Shown here one piece after another: positions 52,256 to 62,073 of a DNA stretch of 64,000 nt (its first letter is position 1; each line of letters opens with the position of its first letter). A model generated the notes under the pieces. The model had not been told where the DNA came from. It made no database searches and worked only from the letters and a program-made list of their open reading frames with translations. Position numbers and translations under genes: made by a program. The DNA is from Chryseobacterium sp. CH21 (GTDB lineage Bacteria; Bacteroidota; Bacteroidia; Flavobacteriales; Weeksellaceae), in contig NZ_QICI01000041.1 in NCBI RefSeq assembly GCF_004119445.1, positions 1 to 64,000 of the forward strand, in the 5' to 3' direction.

Positions 52256-53635
52256 TTAATATCCAGTCGTTCTTGATAATTTAGACTGCATTAAGCCATC
52301 ATAATGATGGTTCAGCAGATATGTATTAATCTGTTGAACTGTATCTAAAATTACACCCACCATAATTAATAGTGACGTTCCCCCGAAAAATAGGGCAAAC
52401 GCATCTGTCTGAACAAAGGTTCCATGCACAATTGCCGGAAGGATTGCAAAGATAGACAAAAATATTGCACCTGGCAAGGTAATTTTTGATAAAATATCAT
52501 CTAAATAATCAGCGGTCTCTTTTCCTGGTCTTACTTTCGGTACTAAACCTCCATTTCTCTTCAAATCATCAGCCATTTGGTTTACCGGAATTGTAATTGC
52601 AGTATAGAAAAACGAGAAGATAATAATTAATAGTGCAAACAATACATTGTACTGCCAGCTAAAAACATTCTTGAAACCTGCAAGAAAAGTATTAGACTCA
52701 TCGAATTTTGTTAATAATCCTGGTACGAACATCAATGCCTGAGCAAAGATAATCGGCATTACACCAGCAGCATTTACTTTCAATGGAATCCATTGTCTTG
52801 CTCCCTGCATAAGATTTCTGTTTACACCTCCTCTTGCTTGAGCTCTGCTTACATACTGAATTGGGATTTTTCTGACAGCAACTGATAAGATCACTGCTAA
52901 AAGAACAACCACCATCCAGAATAATACTTCAATAAGGATCATGATAGATCCCATTCCTCCTTTTCCATTCTGCACGGCCATTTCCTGTACGAATGCTTCT
53001 GGTAATCTTGAAAGGATCCCCACCATAATAAGGATAGAGATACCGTTTCCGATACCTTTGTCGGTGATTTTTTCACCTAACCACATTGCGAATACTGAAC
53101 CAGCAACCAAGATAACAATACTTGGCAACCAGAACATGATAGAATTTGGCTCTACAAAGTATGCAGACTGGAACTGAGCATACGGTAAGAATAATTGAGT
53201 AATAGAAGTTAAGTAAGAAGGTGCCTGTACCAGACAAACTCCAATCGTTAACCATCTTGTAATTTGGTTCAATGTATTTCTACCTGACTCTCCATCTTTC
53301 TGAAGCTTCTGAAGATAAGGAATAGCCATTCCCATCAACTGAACAATAATAGAAGCAGAAATATAAGGCATGATACCCAACGCCATTACGGAAGCGTGGC
53401 TGAAAGCTCCCCCCGTAAACGACGAAAGCAAGCCAAGGAGACCTGCTCCTTGCTTGTTACCGCCTTGATTTTTATAATGCTCTAAGAGATCTCCCACCTC
53501 TGCAAGGTTAATTGCAGGAAGTGAGATATAAGATGCGAATCTATACACAAGGATAATACCTAACGTAAAGAGAATTTTATCTCTTAATTCCTTTAGGCTC
53601 CATATATTTTTAAGTGTTTGTATAAATTCTTTCAT
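52256..53635 (-). CDS. secY: Protein translocase subunit SecY
   Basis: A 459-residue SecY with ten membrane helices, the central channel of Sec export. Signature segments seen are GIMPYISASIIVQLMGMAIPYL (helix 2 region), QRWIPLKVNAAGVMPIIFAQAL (here GARQWIPLKVNAAGVMPIIF) and the cytoplasmic loop ADDLKRNGGLVPKVRPGKETADYLD. It lies 9 nt after rplO, as in most bacteria. Confidence 0.97.
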   Translation of the reverse strand: MKEFIQTLKNIWSLKELRDKILFTLGIILVYRFASYISLPAINLAEVGDLLEHYKNQGGNKQGAGLLGLLSSFTGGAFSHASVMALGIMPYISASIIVQLMGMAIPYLQKLQKDGESGRNTLNQITRWLTIGVCLVQAPSYLTSITQLFLPYAQFQSAYFVEPNSIMFWLPSIVILVAGSVFAMWLGEKITDKGIGNGISILIMVGILSRLPEAFVQEMAVQNGKGGMGSIMILIEVLFWMVVVLLAVILSVAVRKIPIQYVSRAQARGGVNRNLMQGARQWIPLKVNAAGVMPIIFAQALMFVPGLLTKFDESNTFLAGFKNVFSWQYNVLFALLIIIFSFFYTAITIPVNQMADDLKRNGGLVPKVRPGKETADYLDDILSKITLPGAIFLSIFAILPAIVHGTFVQTDAFALFFGGTSLLIMVGVILDTVQQINTYLLNHHYDGLMQSKLSRTTGY

Positions 53636-53644
53636 TAGTAAGTA

Positions 53645-54094
53645 TTATAAGGTAATTGCTTTTCCACCTGCTTTAGCAATAAGCTCTTCAGCAGATTTAG
53701 TGAATTTGTCAGCAGAGATTGAAACCGCAGATTTCAATTCTCCTCTACCCATAATTTTCACTAATTCGTTTTTAGAAACTATCCCGTTTTCTACTAAAAC
53801 TTCTTTCGTGATATCTCCAGTGATGGATTTGTTCTCGATTAAAGTTTGAATAGTATCAAGGTTAACTCCTCTAAACTCTTTTCTGTTTACGTTTTTGAAT
53901 CCGAATTTAGGTAATCTTCTTTGTAAAGGCATCTGTCCACCTTCGAAACCGATTTTTTGAGAATAACCAGCTCTAGCTTTCTGACCTTTGTGTCCTTTTG
54001 TTGAAGTACCTCCTTTTCCGCTACCCTGACCTCTACCAATTCTCTTTGAGTTGAAAGTAGATCCTGCAGCAGGTTGTATGTTATTTAAATTCAT
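53645..54094 (-). CDS. rplO: 50S ribosomal protein L15
   Basis: A 149-residue L15 with the glycine-rich N-terminus (RIGRGQGSGKGGTSTKGHKGQKARAGYSQKIGFEGGQMPLQRRLPK) and the C-terminal domain ending IAKAGGKAITL. It follows rpmD after 21 nt and precedes secY. Confidence 0.97.
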   Translation of the reverse strand: MNLNNIQPAAGSTFNSKRIGRGQGSGKGGTSTKGHKGQKARAGYSQKIGFEGGQMPLQRRLPKFGFKNVNRKEFRGVNLDTIQTLIENKSITGDITKEVLVENGIVSKNELVKIMGRGELKSAVSISADKFTKSAEELIAKAGGKAITL

Positions 54095-54115
54095 TTTAAT
54101 TTCTCTTTTATAAAA

Positions 54116-54292
54116 TTATTTTTGAACTTCAAGTAAGTGTCCTACAGCAGCGATCATTCCTAAGATGGAAGGAGTAGCTTCATGTTCTACAACTTGGTGA
54201 AGTTTTTTTAATCCTAATGCTTCAAGCGTTCTCTTTTGGGTTTTTGTTCTACCAATAGCGCTTCTTACTTGCTTTACTTTAATTGTTGCCAT
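54116..54292 (-). CDS. rpmD: 50S ribosomal protein L30
   Basis: A 58-residue L30: MATIKVKQVRSAIGRTKTQK, then the RTLEALGLKKLHQVVEHEATPSILGMI core. The reading was worked out directly from 54292 to the TAA at 54116-54118. It fits the rpsE-rpmD-rplO order. Confidence 0.95.
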   Translation of the reverse strand: MATIKVKQVRSAIGRTKTQKRTLEALGLKKLHQVVEHEATPSILGMIAAVGHLLEVQK

Positions 54293-54303
54293 TGTTTTAT
54301 ATA

Positions 54304-54825
54304 TTAACCGTTAAACACTTTACTTAGAGAAACTCCTCTCATTCTAGCGATTTCTTCAGGTCTTCTGATGTCTAATAACGCTTTGAAAGTAGCTTTTACT
54401 ACGTTGTGAGGGTTAGAAGATCCTTTAGATTTTGAAAGGATATCGTGAATACCAGCAGATTCCAATACCGCTCTTACCGCACCTCCGGCGATAAGTCCTG
54501 TACCGTGAGAAGCAGGTCTTAAGAAGATATCTGCACCACCGTATCTAGCAGTAGTTTGGTGAGGGATAGTGTGGTTCATTACAGGAACTTTCACAAGGTT
54601 TTTCTTAGCATCTTCAACTGCTTTAGCAATTGCAGAAGCAACCTCTTTAGATTTTCCTAAACCGAAACCGATAACACCTTCTTCGTTACCTACTACAACA
54701 ATAGCAGAAAATCCGAAAGCTCTACCTCCTTTTGTTACTTTTGTTACTCTGTTAACAGCTACGAGACGATCTTTTAATTCTAATCCTCCCGGTTTTACTC
54801 TTTCTATATTATCTAGTCCTAACAT
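54304..54825 (-). CDS. rpsE: 30S ribosomal protein S5
   Basis: A 173-residue S5 with the double-stranded RNA-binding-like N-domain ([31 protein letters not shown]) and the C-domain [41 protein letters not shown]. It lies 19 nt after rplR. Confidence 0.97.
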   Translation of the reverse strand: MLGLDNIERVKPGGLELKDRLVAVNRVTKVTKGGRAFGFSAIVVVGNEEGVIGFGLGKSKEVASAIAKAVEDAKKNLVKVPVMNHTIPHQTTARYGGADIFLRPASHGTGLIAGGAVRAVLESAGIHDILSKSKGSSNPHNVVKATFKALLDIRRPEEIARMRGVSLSKVFNG

Positions 54826-54844
54826 ATTTTCCGAAATTTAATGA

Positions 54845-55198
54845 TTAGAATTTAAGTCCACCTTCTCTTGCACCATCAGCTAGAGCTTTTACTCTACCGT
54901 GGTATACGAATCCGTTTCTGTCAAATACAATACTTTCGATTCCTGCAGCGATAGCTTTAGCAGCGATAGCTTTACCAACAGCAGCAGAAACTTCAGTCTT
55001 AGTACCTTTAGCGTCTACACCTTTTTCTCTAGAAGAAGCTGATGCTAAAGTTTTACCATTTTTATCGTCGATTAACTGAGCGTAAATTTCCTTATTACTT
55101 TTATATACAGATAATCTTGGCAATTCAGAAGATCCAGAGATTTTCCCTCTTACTCTTCTTTTGATTCTTATTCTTTTTTCTAATTTACTTAATGCCAT
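54845..55198 (-). CDS. rplR: 50S ribosomal protein L18
   Basis: A 117-residue L18 that binds 5S r[31 protein letters not shown] in the middle and [26 protein letters not shown] at the end. It lies 15 nt after rplF. Confidence 0.97.
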   Translation of the reverse strand: MALSKLEKRIRIKRRVRGKISGSSELPRLSVYKSNKEIYAQLIDDKNGKTLASASSREKGVDAKGTKTEVSAAVGKAIAAKAIAAGIESIVFDRNGFVYHGRVKALADGAREGGLKF

Positions 55199-55213
55199 AA
55201 TACTTATAATTTA

Positions 55214-55759
55214 TTAAGCAGATTTACCAGCTTTACGTCTAACAATTTCTCCTACGAATTTCACACCTTTTCCTTTGTATGGCTCAGGCTTTCTGAAAGA
55301 ACGGATCTTTGCAGTAACCATTCCTAGAAGTTGCTTGTCGTGAGACGTTAAAGTAATAATTGGGTTTTTACCTTTTTCAGTCAATGTATCAACTTTTACT
55401 TCACTTGGAAGTTCTAATACGATACCGTGAGAGAATCCTAAAGCTAACTCAAGTTTTTGACCTGCGTGAGAAGCTCTGTATCCTACCCCTACTAGTTCTA
55501 GTTTCTTTTCGAAACCTTCTGATACACCTACGATCATGTTAGCGATTAACGCTCTGTATAAACCGTGAAGTGCTTTGTGTTGCTTAGAATCAGATGGTCT
55601 GTTTACATTAAGCTCACCATCTTTTTGTTCTAAAGTAATTCCTGCTGTAAGCTCCTGAGAAAGTTCTCCTTTTGCTCCTTTTACAGTTACTACACCGTTG
55701 TTTTCAGTGATTGTAACTCCAGCTGGAATTGTTATAATTGCTTTACCAATTCTTGACAT
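55214..55759 (-). CDS. rplF: 50S ribosomal protein L6
   Basis: A 181-residue L6 made of two related domains, with the C-terminal signature KPEPYKGKGVKFVGEIVRRKAGKSA at the factor-binding site. It lies 17 nt after rpsH. Confidence 0.97.
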   Translation of the reverse strand: MSRIGKAIITIPAGVTITENNGVVTVKGAKGELSQELTAGITLEQKDGELNVNRPSDSKQHKALHGLYRALIANMIVGVSEGFEKKLELVGVGYRASHAGQKLELALGFSHGIVLELPSEVKVDTLTEKGKNPIITLTSHDKQLLGMVTAKIRSFRKPEPYKGKGVKFVGEIVRRKAGKSA

Positions 55760-55776
55760 TTTCCTCTGATTAAAAA

Positions 55777-56175
55777 TTAATAAACATAGCAGATTACTTC
55801 ACCGCCTACTTTCTCTTCTCTAGCTTTCTTGTCAGTCATTACTCCTTTAGAAGTAGAGATGATAGAAATACCCAAACCGTTTAGTACTCTTGGAAGTTCA
55901 GTAGAACCTTTGTACTGTCTCAAACCTGGTCTAGAAGCTCTTTGGATAGACTTGATAGCTGGTTTGTTGGTTTGCTTATCGTACTTTAAAGCGATTTTGA
56001 TCACTCCTTGAACAGCGTTATCTTCAAACTTGAAGTTTAAGATATACCCTTGATCAAATAGGATCTTAGTAATCTCCTTTTTGATTTTCGATGCAGGAAT
56101 TTCCACCACTTTGTGGCCTGCGCTTTGTGCGTTCCTTACTCTTGTTAGGAAATCTGAAATTGGATCTGTTACCAT
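55777..56175 (-). CDS. rpsH: 30S ribosomal protein S8
   Basis: A 132-residue S8 (MVTDPISDFLTRVRNAQSAGHKVVEIPASKIKKEI ... ISTSKGVMTDKKAREEKVGGEVICYVY). S8 represses the spc operon in E. coli by binding its mRNA. Here a long spacer with a strong hairpin (56233-56270) lies just upstream of rpsH and could be a control site. Confidence 0.97.
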   Translation of the reverse strand: MVTDPISDFLTRVRNAQSAGHKVVEIPASKIKKEITKILFDQGYILNFKFEDNAVQGVIKIALKYDKQTNKPAIKSIQRASRPGLRQYKGSTELPRVLNGLGISIISTSKGVMTDKKAREEKVGGEVICYVY

Positions 56176-56232
56176 TTTTCTTTTATAAATTATTGGTTAA
56201 AGAACAATCAGTATTGAAAAGACTTGAAGATT

Positions 56233-56270
56233 AAAATATCAGACGTCAGAAATCTTCGGTCTGATATTTT
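56233..56270. promoter_or_regulatory. Strong hairpin in the rpsN-rpsH spacer
   Basis: A perfect 12-bp inverted repeat AAAATATCAGAC/GTCTGATATTTT with a 14-nt loop lies inside the 147-nt gap between rpsN and rpsH, the longest gap in the operon. No further T run follows on the coding strand. It could be a partial terminator, an RNA-processing site, an r-protein binding site or another inverted-repeat spacer element. Confidence 0.6.
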
Positions 56271-56322
56271 TATTCTCTAGTATCTTGACAACTTAATTGT
56301 CCCGATTTTTAATTAGTAATTA

Positions 56323-56592
56323 TTACCAACTAGCTTTTCTTACACCTGGGATAAGACCGTTGTTTGCCATTTCTCTGAAAGTTACTCTGGAAATACCGAA
56401 CGTTCTCATGTATCCTCTTGGTCTACCTGTTAGTTTACATCTGTTGTGTAATCTTACAGGAGAAGCATTTTTAGGCAATTTTTGAAGTCCTTCGTAATCA
56501 CCAGCTTCTTTAAGAGCTTGTCTTTTAGCAGCGTATTTAGCAACTAGTGCTTCTCTTTTGCGCTCACGCGCTTTCATTGATTCTTTAGCCAT
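56323..56592 (-). CDS. rpsN: 30S ribosomal protein S14
   Basis: An 89-residue S14 of the long, zinc-free type: [37 protein letters not shown], then [39 protein letters not shown]. The CxxC pairs of the short zinc form are absent. It lies 3 nt after rplE. Confidence 0.97.
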   Translation of the reverse strand: MAKESMKARERKREALVAKYAAKRQALKEAGDYEGLQKLPKNASPVRLHNRCKLTGRPRGYMRTFGISRVTFREMANNGLIPGVRKASW

Positions 56593-56595
56593 TTC

Positions 56596-57147
56596 TTAGT
56601 TCTTTTTAAATGGTAAACCGAAGTGAGTTAATAATGCTTTAGCTTCTTTATCTGTTTTCGCAGTAGTAACGAAAGTGATGTCCATCCCTTGGATTTTTTT
56701 CACTTTGTCAATTACGATTTCAGGGAAGATAATTTGCTCAGTAATACCTAAGTTGTAGTTACCTCTACCATCGAAACCATCTGCTTTGATACCAGAGAAA
56801 TCTCTGATACGTGGTAAAGCAGAAGAAGTAAGTCTGTCTAAGAACTCATACATTCTCTGAGCTCTCAAGGTTACTTTTGCACCTACAGGCATTCCTTTTC
56901 TAAGTTTGAATGCAGCTTCGTCTTTCTTAGAGATCGTACCTACTGCTTTCTGACCTGTGATGTTTGTCAATTCTTCTACAGCATAATCAATAATTTTCTT
57001 ATCTGCAGTAGCATCTCCTAAACCTTGTGATACAACGATTTTCTCTAATCTAGGTACTTGCATGATTGACTTGTACCCGAATTCTTCCATCATTGCAGGA
57101 ACAATTGTCTCTTTGTATATTTTTTTGGGTCTTGCTATAAATTCCAT
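56596..57147 (-). CDS. rplE: 50S ribosomal protein L5
   Basis: A 183-residue L5, a 5S rRNA-binding protein: [25 protein letters not shown] near the N-terminus and [27 protein letters not shown] in the core. It lies 11 nt after rplX. Confidence 0.97.
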   Translation of the reverse strand: MEFIARPKKIYKETIVPAMMEEFGYKSIMQVPRLEKIVVSQGLGDATADKKIIDYAVEELTNITGQKAVGTISKKDEAAFKLRKGMPVGAKVTLRAQRMYEFLDRLTSSALPRIRDFSGIKADGFDGRGNYNLGITEQIIFPEIVIDKVKKIQGMDITFVTTAKTDKEAKALLTHFGLPFKKN

Positions 57148-57158
57148 GTTAATTCAAA

Positions 57159-57485
57159 TTATAAAGTTTCACCCGTTTTTTTGTTAATTCTTACTTTCTT
57201 ATCTCCTTCGATTTTGTAACCGATTTTGATAGCTTTTCCGTCTTTACCAACTAAAGCTACGTTTGAGATATGAATAGAAGCTTCCTTTTCAGTAATTCCT
57301 CCTTGAGGATTAGAAGCTGAAGGCTTAACGTGTTTTTTGATGATGTTAAGTCCAGCAACGATTACTCTTGGGTCTCTACCTTCTTTCTTAATCACTTCAA
57401 TAACTTCACCAGTCTTACCTTTGATATCTTTCTTACCAGTAGTAATGATTACGTTATCTCCTCTTTTTATTTTTAACTTTGACAT
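57159..57485 (-). CDS. rplX: 50S ribosomal protein L24
   Basis: A 108-residue L24 with a KOW motif at the start (IKRGDNVIITTGKKDIKGKTGEVIEVIKKEGRVIV-like) and the GLNIIKKHVKPSASNPQGGITEKEASIHISNV signature. It lies 21 nt after rplN. Confidence 0.97.
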   Translation of the reverse strand: MSKLKIKRGDNVIITTGKKDIKGKTGEVIEVIKKEGRDPRVIVAGLNIIKKHVKPSASNPQGGITEKEASIHISNVALVGKDGKAIKIGYKIEGDKKVRINKKTGETL

Positions 57486-57506
57486 TTCTTTTAAAAATTT
57501 TTAAAA

Positions 57507-57875
57507 TTAAAGTACTTCAGGAGCTAATGAAATGATTTTCATATATTCTTTGTCTCTCAACTCACGAGCAACTGGTCCGAAAACACGCGTTCCTCTCATT
57601 TCTCCTGCTGCGTTTAGTAATACACAAGCATTGTCGTCGAATTTGATGTATGAACCATCTTTTCTTCTTACTGCTTTTTTAGTTCTTACTACTACAGCTT
57701 TAGATACCTGACCTTTTTTAGCGTTTCCTGATGGTGTAGAATCCTTGATAGTAACAACGATTTTATCACCAACTGAAGCATATCTTCTTCTGGTTCCTCC
57801 CAGAACTCTAATAACTAGTACTTCTTTAGCACCTGTGTTATCAGCAACTTTTAATCTTGATTCTGTTTGTAACAT
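57507..57875 (-). CDS. rplN: 50S ribosomal protein L14
   Basis: A 122-residue L14 ([27 protein letters not shown] ... [29 protein letters not shown]), one of the most conserved large-subunit proteins. It lies 2 nt after rpsQ. Confidence 0.97.
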   Translation of the reverse strand: MLQTESRLKVADNTGAKEVLVIRVLGGTRRRYASVGDKIVVTIKDSTPSGNAKKGQVSKAVVVRTKKAVRRKDGSYIKFDDNACVLLNAAGEMRGTRVFGPVARELRDKEYMKIISLAPEVL

Positions 57876-57877
57876 TA

Positions 57878-58132
57878 TTACTTAGCTTTTTCAATGATTC
57901 TTACTAATCTCCATCTCTTGCTCTTGCTCAAAGGTCTAGTTTCTTGGATCAAAACTGTATCACCTTCTGTGCATTCGTTGTTCTCGTCGTGTGCAGTATA
58001 TTTTTTCGTTTTCAAAACGAATTTACCGTACATCGGGTGCTTTACTCTTGTAGTTTCACTAACAACAATAGTTTTTTCCATTTTATTGCTGGAAACCACT
58101 CCGATTCTTTCTTTTCTTAAATTTCTATCCAT
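57878..58132 (-). CDS. rpsQ: 30S ribosomal protein S17
   Basis: An 84-residue S17 with the OB-fold signature [33 protein letters not shown] and [26 protein letters not shown]. It lies 12 nt after rpmC. Confidence 0.97.
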   Translation of the reverse strand: MDRNLRKERIGVVSSNKMEKTIVVSETTRVKHPMYGKFVLKTKKYTAHDENNECTEGDTVLIQETRPLSKSKRWRLVRIIEKAK

Positions 58133-58144
58133 TGTAAAATGAAA

Positions 58145-58339
58145 TTATTGTTTGTTAGTTAACTCAGTGTTTAGTCTTGCGATTGTCTTTCTCAAATCTC
58201 TGATTTGAATCGGGTTTTCAATTGGACTGATTGCATGAGCTAATTTCAATTTAGAATATTGAGCCTTTGCTTCAGTTAATTGAGCTTGAATATCACCCGC
58301 GCTTAAATTTTTAATATCAGCATTTTTCATTGTATTCAA
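58145..58339 (-). CDS. rpmC: 50S ribosomal protein L29
   Basis: A 64-residue L29 made of two helices: IKNLSAGDIQAQLTEAKAQYSKLKLAHAISPIENPIQIRDLRKTIARLNTEL region. It lies 3 nt after rplP. Confidence 0.96.
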   Translation of the reverse strand: MNTMKNADIKNLSAGDIQAQLTEAKAQYSKLKLAHAISPIENPIQIRDLRKTIARLNTELTNKQ

Positions 58340-58342
58340 AGA

Positions 58343-58768
58343 TTATAGAGGTTTAACAAAATCGTTAGCAACGATGAATTTAGTAACTACTGGTAATTTT
58401 TGTGCAGCAAGTCTTAAAGCTTCCTTAGCGATATCGTAAGGTACACCTCCGATTTCGAACATAATCTTACCTGGTTTTACTACAGCTACCCAGTATTCAA
58501 CAGCACCTTTACCTTTACCCATACGTACTTCCGCTGGTTTTTTAGTAATTGGCTTATCTGGGAAGATTTTGATCCATAGTTGACCTTCTCTCTTCATATA
58601 TCTTGTCGCAGCGATACGAGCTGCTTCAATCTGTCTTGCAGTGATCCAAGCACCTTCCGTTGCTTTGATCCCAAAAGTTCCGTAAGCAAGTTGACTACCT
58701 CTTTGGGCATTCCCCTTCATCTTCATCTTGTGAACTCTACGGAATTTGGTTCTTTTTGGTTGTAACAT
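58343..58768 (-). CDS. rplP: 50S ribosomal protein L16
   Basis: A 141-residue L16 ([51 protein letters not shown] ... [25 protein letters not shown]). It is complete. It follows rpsC only after a 98-nt repeat-bearing spacer, unlike the short gaps elsewhere in this part of the operon. Confidence 0.97.
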   Translation of the reverse strand: MLQPKRTKFRRVHKMKMKGNAQRGSQLAYGTFGIKATEGAWITARQIEAARIAATRYMKREGQLWIKIFPDKPITKKPAEVRMGKGKGAVEYWVAVVKPGKIMFEIGGVPYDIAKEALRLAAQKLPVVTKFIVANDFVKPL

Positions 58769-58866
58769 AATTTCTAAATTTTAGATTTTAGATTTTAGAT
58801 TTTAGATTTTTTTTAATTTTAAAAAAGTAACGGTAATTTAAAATTCAAAATTTCTAATCTAAAATT
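58769..58866. repeat. TTTTAGA tandem and inverted repeat spacer between rpsC and rplP
   Basis: Four perfect TTTTAGA units stand at 58779-58806, and AATCTAAAA at 58856-58864 is their inverted match, so the ends of the spacer could pair. The repeats abut the rplP start on one side and the rpsC stop on the other, the same placement as in the two S23 elements. No gene lies inside. Confidence 0.6.
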
Positions 58867-59616
58867 TTAATTATTATTGTTATTGTTGTTGTTTTTTCTA
58901 GGTCTTCTGTTGTCTCTGTCTCCTCCTCTGTTTCCTCTGTCTGACTGACCTCCTTTTTTCTGTTGTCCTACTAATGGAGAAAGTTCTCTTTTACCGTAAA
59001 CTTCACCTTTCATAATCCAAACTTTTACACCTAGTCTACCGTAAGTAGTGTGAGCTTCTGCCCAGTGGTAATCAATATCAGCTCTGAAAGTTGACAATGG
59101 AATTCTTCCTTCTTTGAAAGATTCTGATCTTGCCATTTCAGCTCCGTTCAATCTACCAGAGATTTGAACTTTGATACCTTCAGCACCCATTCTCATAGTA
59201 CTTGCCATTGCCATTTTAACAGCTCTTCTGTAAGAAATTCTGTTTTCAATTTGCTTAGAAATACTATCAGCAACTAATACCGCATCTAATTCAGGTCTTT
59301 TGATTTCGAAGATGTTGATTTGAATATCCTTACCTGTAAGTTTCTTCAATTCTTCTTTCAATTTATCAACTTCCTGACCTCCTTTACCGATGATAAGTCC
59401 TGGTCTAGCAGTAGTGATTGTAACTGTTACTAATTTAAGTGTTCTTTCAATATAGATTTTTGAAATACCACCTTTAGATAATCTAGCTTCAAGGTATCTT
59501 CTGATTTTGTAGTCTTCAGCGATTCTGTCTCCATAATCGTTTCCACCAAACCAGTTAGAATCCCATCCTCTGATGATACCTAATCTATTACCAATTGGAT
59601 TTGTCTTCTGTCCCAT
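58867..59616 (-). CDS. rpsC: 30S ribosomal protein S3
   Basis: A 249-residue S3 with an N-terminal type II KH domain ([23 protein letters not shown]) and the C-terminal domain ([36 protein letters not shown]). The last 35 residues are an extension rich in Gly/Arg/Asp that ends in eight Asn residues, encoded by mixed AAC/AAT codons. It lies 7 nt after rplV. Confidence 0.97.
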   Translation of the reverse strand: MGQKTNPIGNRLGIIRGWDSNWFGGNDYGDRIAEDYKIRRYLEARLSKGGISKIYIERTLKLVTVTITTARPGLIIGKGGQEVDKLKEELKKLTGKDIQINIFEIKRPELDAVLVADSISKQIENRISYRRAVKMAMASTMRMGAEGIKVQISGRLNGAEMARSESFKEGRIPLSTFRADIDYHWAEAHTTYGRLGVKVWIMKGEVYGKRELSPLVGQQKKGGQSDRGNRGGDRDNRRPRKNNNNNNNN

Positions 59617-59623
59617 ACCTTGA

Positions 59624-60022
59624 TTAATTTTCTTTGTTACCTAAGATTAATGTAACGTGGTTAGATCTTTTTCTGATTCTATACCCTCTACCTTGCGGAG
59701 CTGGTCTTAGTCTCTTCAATTGTCTTGCACTATCCACAAATATTTCTTTAACGATAAGGTTTGCTTCCTCAATGTCAGCACCTTCGTTTTTCACTTGCCA
59801 GTTAGCCATAGCAGAAAGAAGTAATTTTTCTAACTTGTTAGAAGCATCCTTCTTAGAATATTTTAAGATATAAAGTGCTTTGTCTACCTGCTCTCCTCTA
59901 ATGATATCAGCAACTAATCTCATTTTTCTTGGAGAAGACGGGCAATTATTTAATGAAGCTTTTACAACGTCTTTGTTAGCTTCTTTTCTTGCGATTGAAC
60001 TATCTTGTTTTCTTGATCCCAT
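59624..60022 (-). CDS. rplV: 50S ribosomal protein L22
   Basis: A 132-residue L22 with the exit-tunnel hairpin region [25 protein letters not shown]. It has an N-terminal extension ([18 protein letters not shown]) before the [21 protein letters not shown] core. It lies 2 nt after rpsS. Confidence 0.97.
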   Translation of the reverse strand: MGSRKQDSSIARKEANKDVVKASLNNCPSSPRKMRLVADIIRGEQVDKALYILKYSKKDASNKLEKLLLSAMANWQVKNEGADIEEANLIVKEIFVDSARQLKRLRPAPQGRGYRIRKRSNHVTLILGNKEN

Positions 60023-60024
60023 GA

Positions 60025-60303
60025 TTATCTGCTTCCTTTGTTTTTGTTACCACCATGACCTCTGAAAGATCTTGTTGGAGAAAATTCGCCTAACTTGTGA
60101 CCAACCATGTTTTCTGTAACGTAAACTGGGATAAAAGATTTCCCATTGTGTACAGCAATAGTTTGTCCTACGAAGTCCGGAGAGATCATCGATGCTCTAG
60201 ACCAAGTTTTGATAACTGTCTTCTTACCAGACTCTATATTTGCCTGAACCTTCTTATCTAAAGTATGATGAATGAACGGTCCTTTCTTAAGTGATCTTGC
60301 CAT
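60025..60303 (-). CDS. rpsS: 30S ribosomal protein S19
   Basis: A 92-residue S19: [19 protein letters not shown] at the start and [29 protein letters not shown] at the end. It lies 2 nt after rplB. Confidence 0.97.
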   Translation of the reverse strand: MARSLKKGPFIHHTLDKKVQANIESGKKTVIKTWSRASMISPDFVGQTIAVHNGKSFIPVYVTENMVGHKLGEFSPTRSFRGHGGNKNKGSR

Positions 60304-60305
60304 AA

Positions 60306-61127
60306 TTATTTTCTTTTAGATACGATGTAACGGTTAGACACTTTGTTTTTCTTTCTAGTTTTGTAACCTTTAGCTGGTTTACCGTTTCTAGATCTTGGGT
60401 GACCTCCTGAAGAACGCCCTTCACCACCACCCATTGGGTGATCTACTGGGTTCATTACAACCGCTCTTGTTCTTGGTCTTCTACCTAACCATCTGCTTCT
60501 ACCAGCTTTACCTGATACAGTTAATTGGTGATCTGAGTTGGAAACTGATCCAATCATTGCATAACATTCAGTAAGGATCATTCTTGATTCTCCTGAAGGC
60601 AATTTGATGATCGCATATTTACCATCTCTAGAAGTCAATTGAGCTGAAGAACCAGCACTTCTTGCTAAAATAGCACCTTGACCAGGCTTCATTTCAACAC
60701 AAGAAATTACAGTACCTAATGGAATGTTTTTCAACTTCATTGCGTTACCTACATTTGGTTCTACGCTTTCACCAGAAATTACTTTCTGATCAACTTTGAT
60801 ACCGTTTGGAGCGATGATATATCTCTTCTCTCCGTCTGCGTACTCTAATAAAGCGATAAATGCAGTTCTGTTTGGATCGTATTCTACAGATTTTACAGTT
60901 GCTTCAACGTTTGCTTTGTTTCTTTTGAAGTCAATAATTCTGTATTTCTTTTTGTGTCCACCTCCGGTGTAACGCATGGTCATTTTACCTGTTTGGTTAC
61001 GTCCACCTGACTTTTTAATACCAACTGTTAGAGATTTCTCTGGTTTGTTGGTAGTAATTTCCTCAAAATTGTTTACAATTCTGAATCTCTGTCCCGGGGT
61101 GATAGGTTTTAATTTTCTAACAGACAT
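60306..61127 (-). CDS. rplB: 50S ribosomal protein L2
   Basis: A 273-residue L2, needed for peptidyl transferase centre assembly. The C-terminal signature [31 protein letters not shown], with the key His, is complete. It lies 22 nt after rplW. Confidence 0.97.
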   Translation of the reverse strand: MSVRKLKPITPGQRFRIVNNFEEITTNKPEKSLTVGIKKSGGRNQTGKMTMRYTGGGHKKKYRIIDFKRNKANVEATVKSVEYDPNRTAFIALLEYADGEKRYIIAPNGIKVDQKVISGESVEPNVGNAMKLKNIPLGTVISCVEMKPGQGAILARSAGSSAQLTSRDGKYAIIKLPSGESRMILTECYAMIGSVSNSDHQLTVSGKAGRSRWLGRRPRTRAVVMNPVDHPMGGGEGRSSGGHPRSRNGKPAKGYKTRKKNKVSNRYIVSKRK

Positions 61128-61149
61128 TACTATTATTTATAATTAATAA

Positions 61150-61440
61150 TTAATTTACAGCAAAAATATCGATAACCTCACCTTCAGCAAGTTTGATTAC
61201 CGCTTTTTTCAATTTGTTTGTCTTTCCTACTTGAAGACCTTTTTTAGTGTACTTTGAAGAAACCTTCGGAGCATAAATCATTGTGTTAACGTCTGCTACT
61301 TTTACACCGTAAGCTGCTTCAACAGCTTTTTTAATCTGGATTTTATTCGCCTTAGGTTCAACTAAGAAAGAATAAGAACCTCTTAAATCTGTAAGGTAAT
61401 TAGCCTTTTCTGAGATAACTGGTTTAATAATAATAGACAT
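61150..61440 (-). CDS. rplW: 50S ribosomal protein L23
   Basis: A 96-residue L23 (MSIIIKPVISEKANYLTDLRGSYSFLVEPKANKIQIKKAVEAAYGVKV), the docking site of trigger factor and SRP at the exit tunnel. It lies 3 nt after rplD. Confidence 0.97.
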   Translation of the reverse strand: MSIIIKPVISEKANYLTDLRGSYSFLVEPKANKIQIKKAVEAAYGVKVADVNTMIYAPKVSSKYTKKGLQVGKTNKLKKAVIKLAEGEVIDIFAVN

Positions 61441-61443
61441 GAC

Positions 61444-62073
61444 TTATTTCTTTAAATTTTCCTGGAATTTTTCAACTGCACCTTCAAAGAATACAACTTC
61501 ACCTGCATTTACTAAGTCGTAAGAGCTAACTTCGTTGAAGTTCATTACTTTAGTTTTAGGTAAGTTTCTTGAAGATAAATACACATTCTTGTTCGCTTCA
61601 GGAAGAATGAATAAAGATTTTTTACCGTTCAATGCTAATGCATCTAATAAAGTAATGAAATCCTTAGTCTTAGGAGCATTTAAGCTCATATCTTCTAAAA
61701 CTCTGATGCTGTTGTCTCTCATTTTCTGAGATAAAACAGATTTCTTAGCTAATCTCTTAAGAGCTTTGTTTAATTTGAATCTGTAGTCTCTTGGTTTTGG
61801 TCCGAATACTCTACCTCCACCTCTGAAAGTTGGAGATTTAATATCACCATATCTAGCAGATCCAGATCCTTTTTGCTTCTTAAGCTTTTTAGTAGAAGCA
61901 GTAATTTCGCTTCTTTCTTTTGCTTTATGAGTTCCTTGTCTTTGTGCAGCAAGGTACTGTTTAACTTCTAAGTAAACCGCGTGCTGATTTGGCTCAATTC
62001 CGAATACTGATTCGTCTAGAGTTACTTTTCTTCCGGTCTCTTTTCCTGATGTATTTAATACTACTAGTTCCAT
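61444..62073 (-). CDS. rplD: 50S ribosomal protein L4
   Basis: A 209-residue L4. The loop reaching into the exit tunnel is seen as [54 protein letters not shown]. It overlaps rplC by 10 nt. In E. coli L4 represses the S10 operon; whether this one does so is unknown. Confidence 0.97.
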   Translation of the reverse strand: MELVVLNTSGKETGRKVTLDESVFGIEPNQHAVYLEVKQYLAAQRQGTHKAKERSEITASTKKLKKQKGSGSARYGDIKSPTFRGGGRVFGPKPRDYRFKLNKALKRLAKKSVLSQKMRDNSIRVLEDMSLNAPKTKDFITLLDALALNGKKSLFILPEANKNVYLSSRNLPKTKVMNFNEVSSYDLVNAGEVVFFEGAVEKFQENLKK

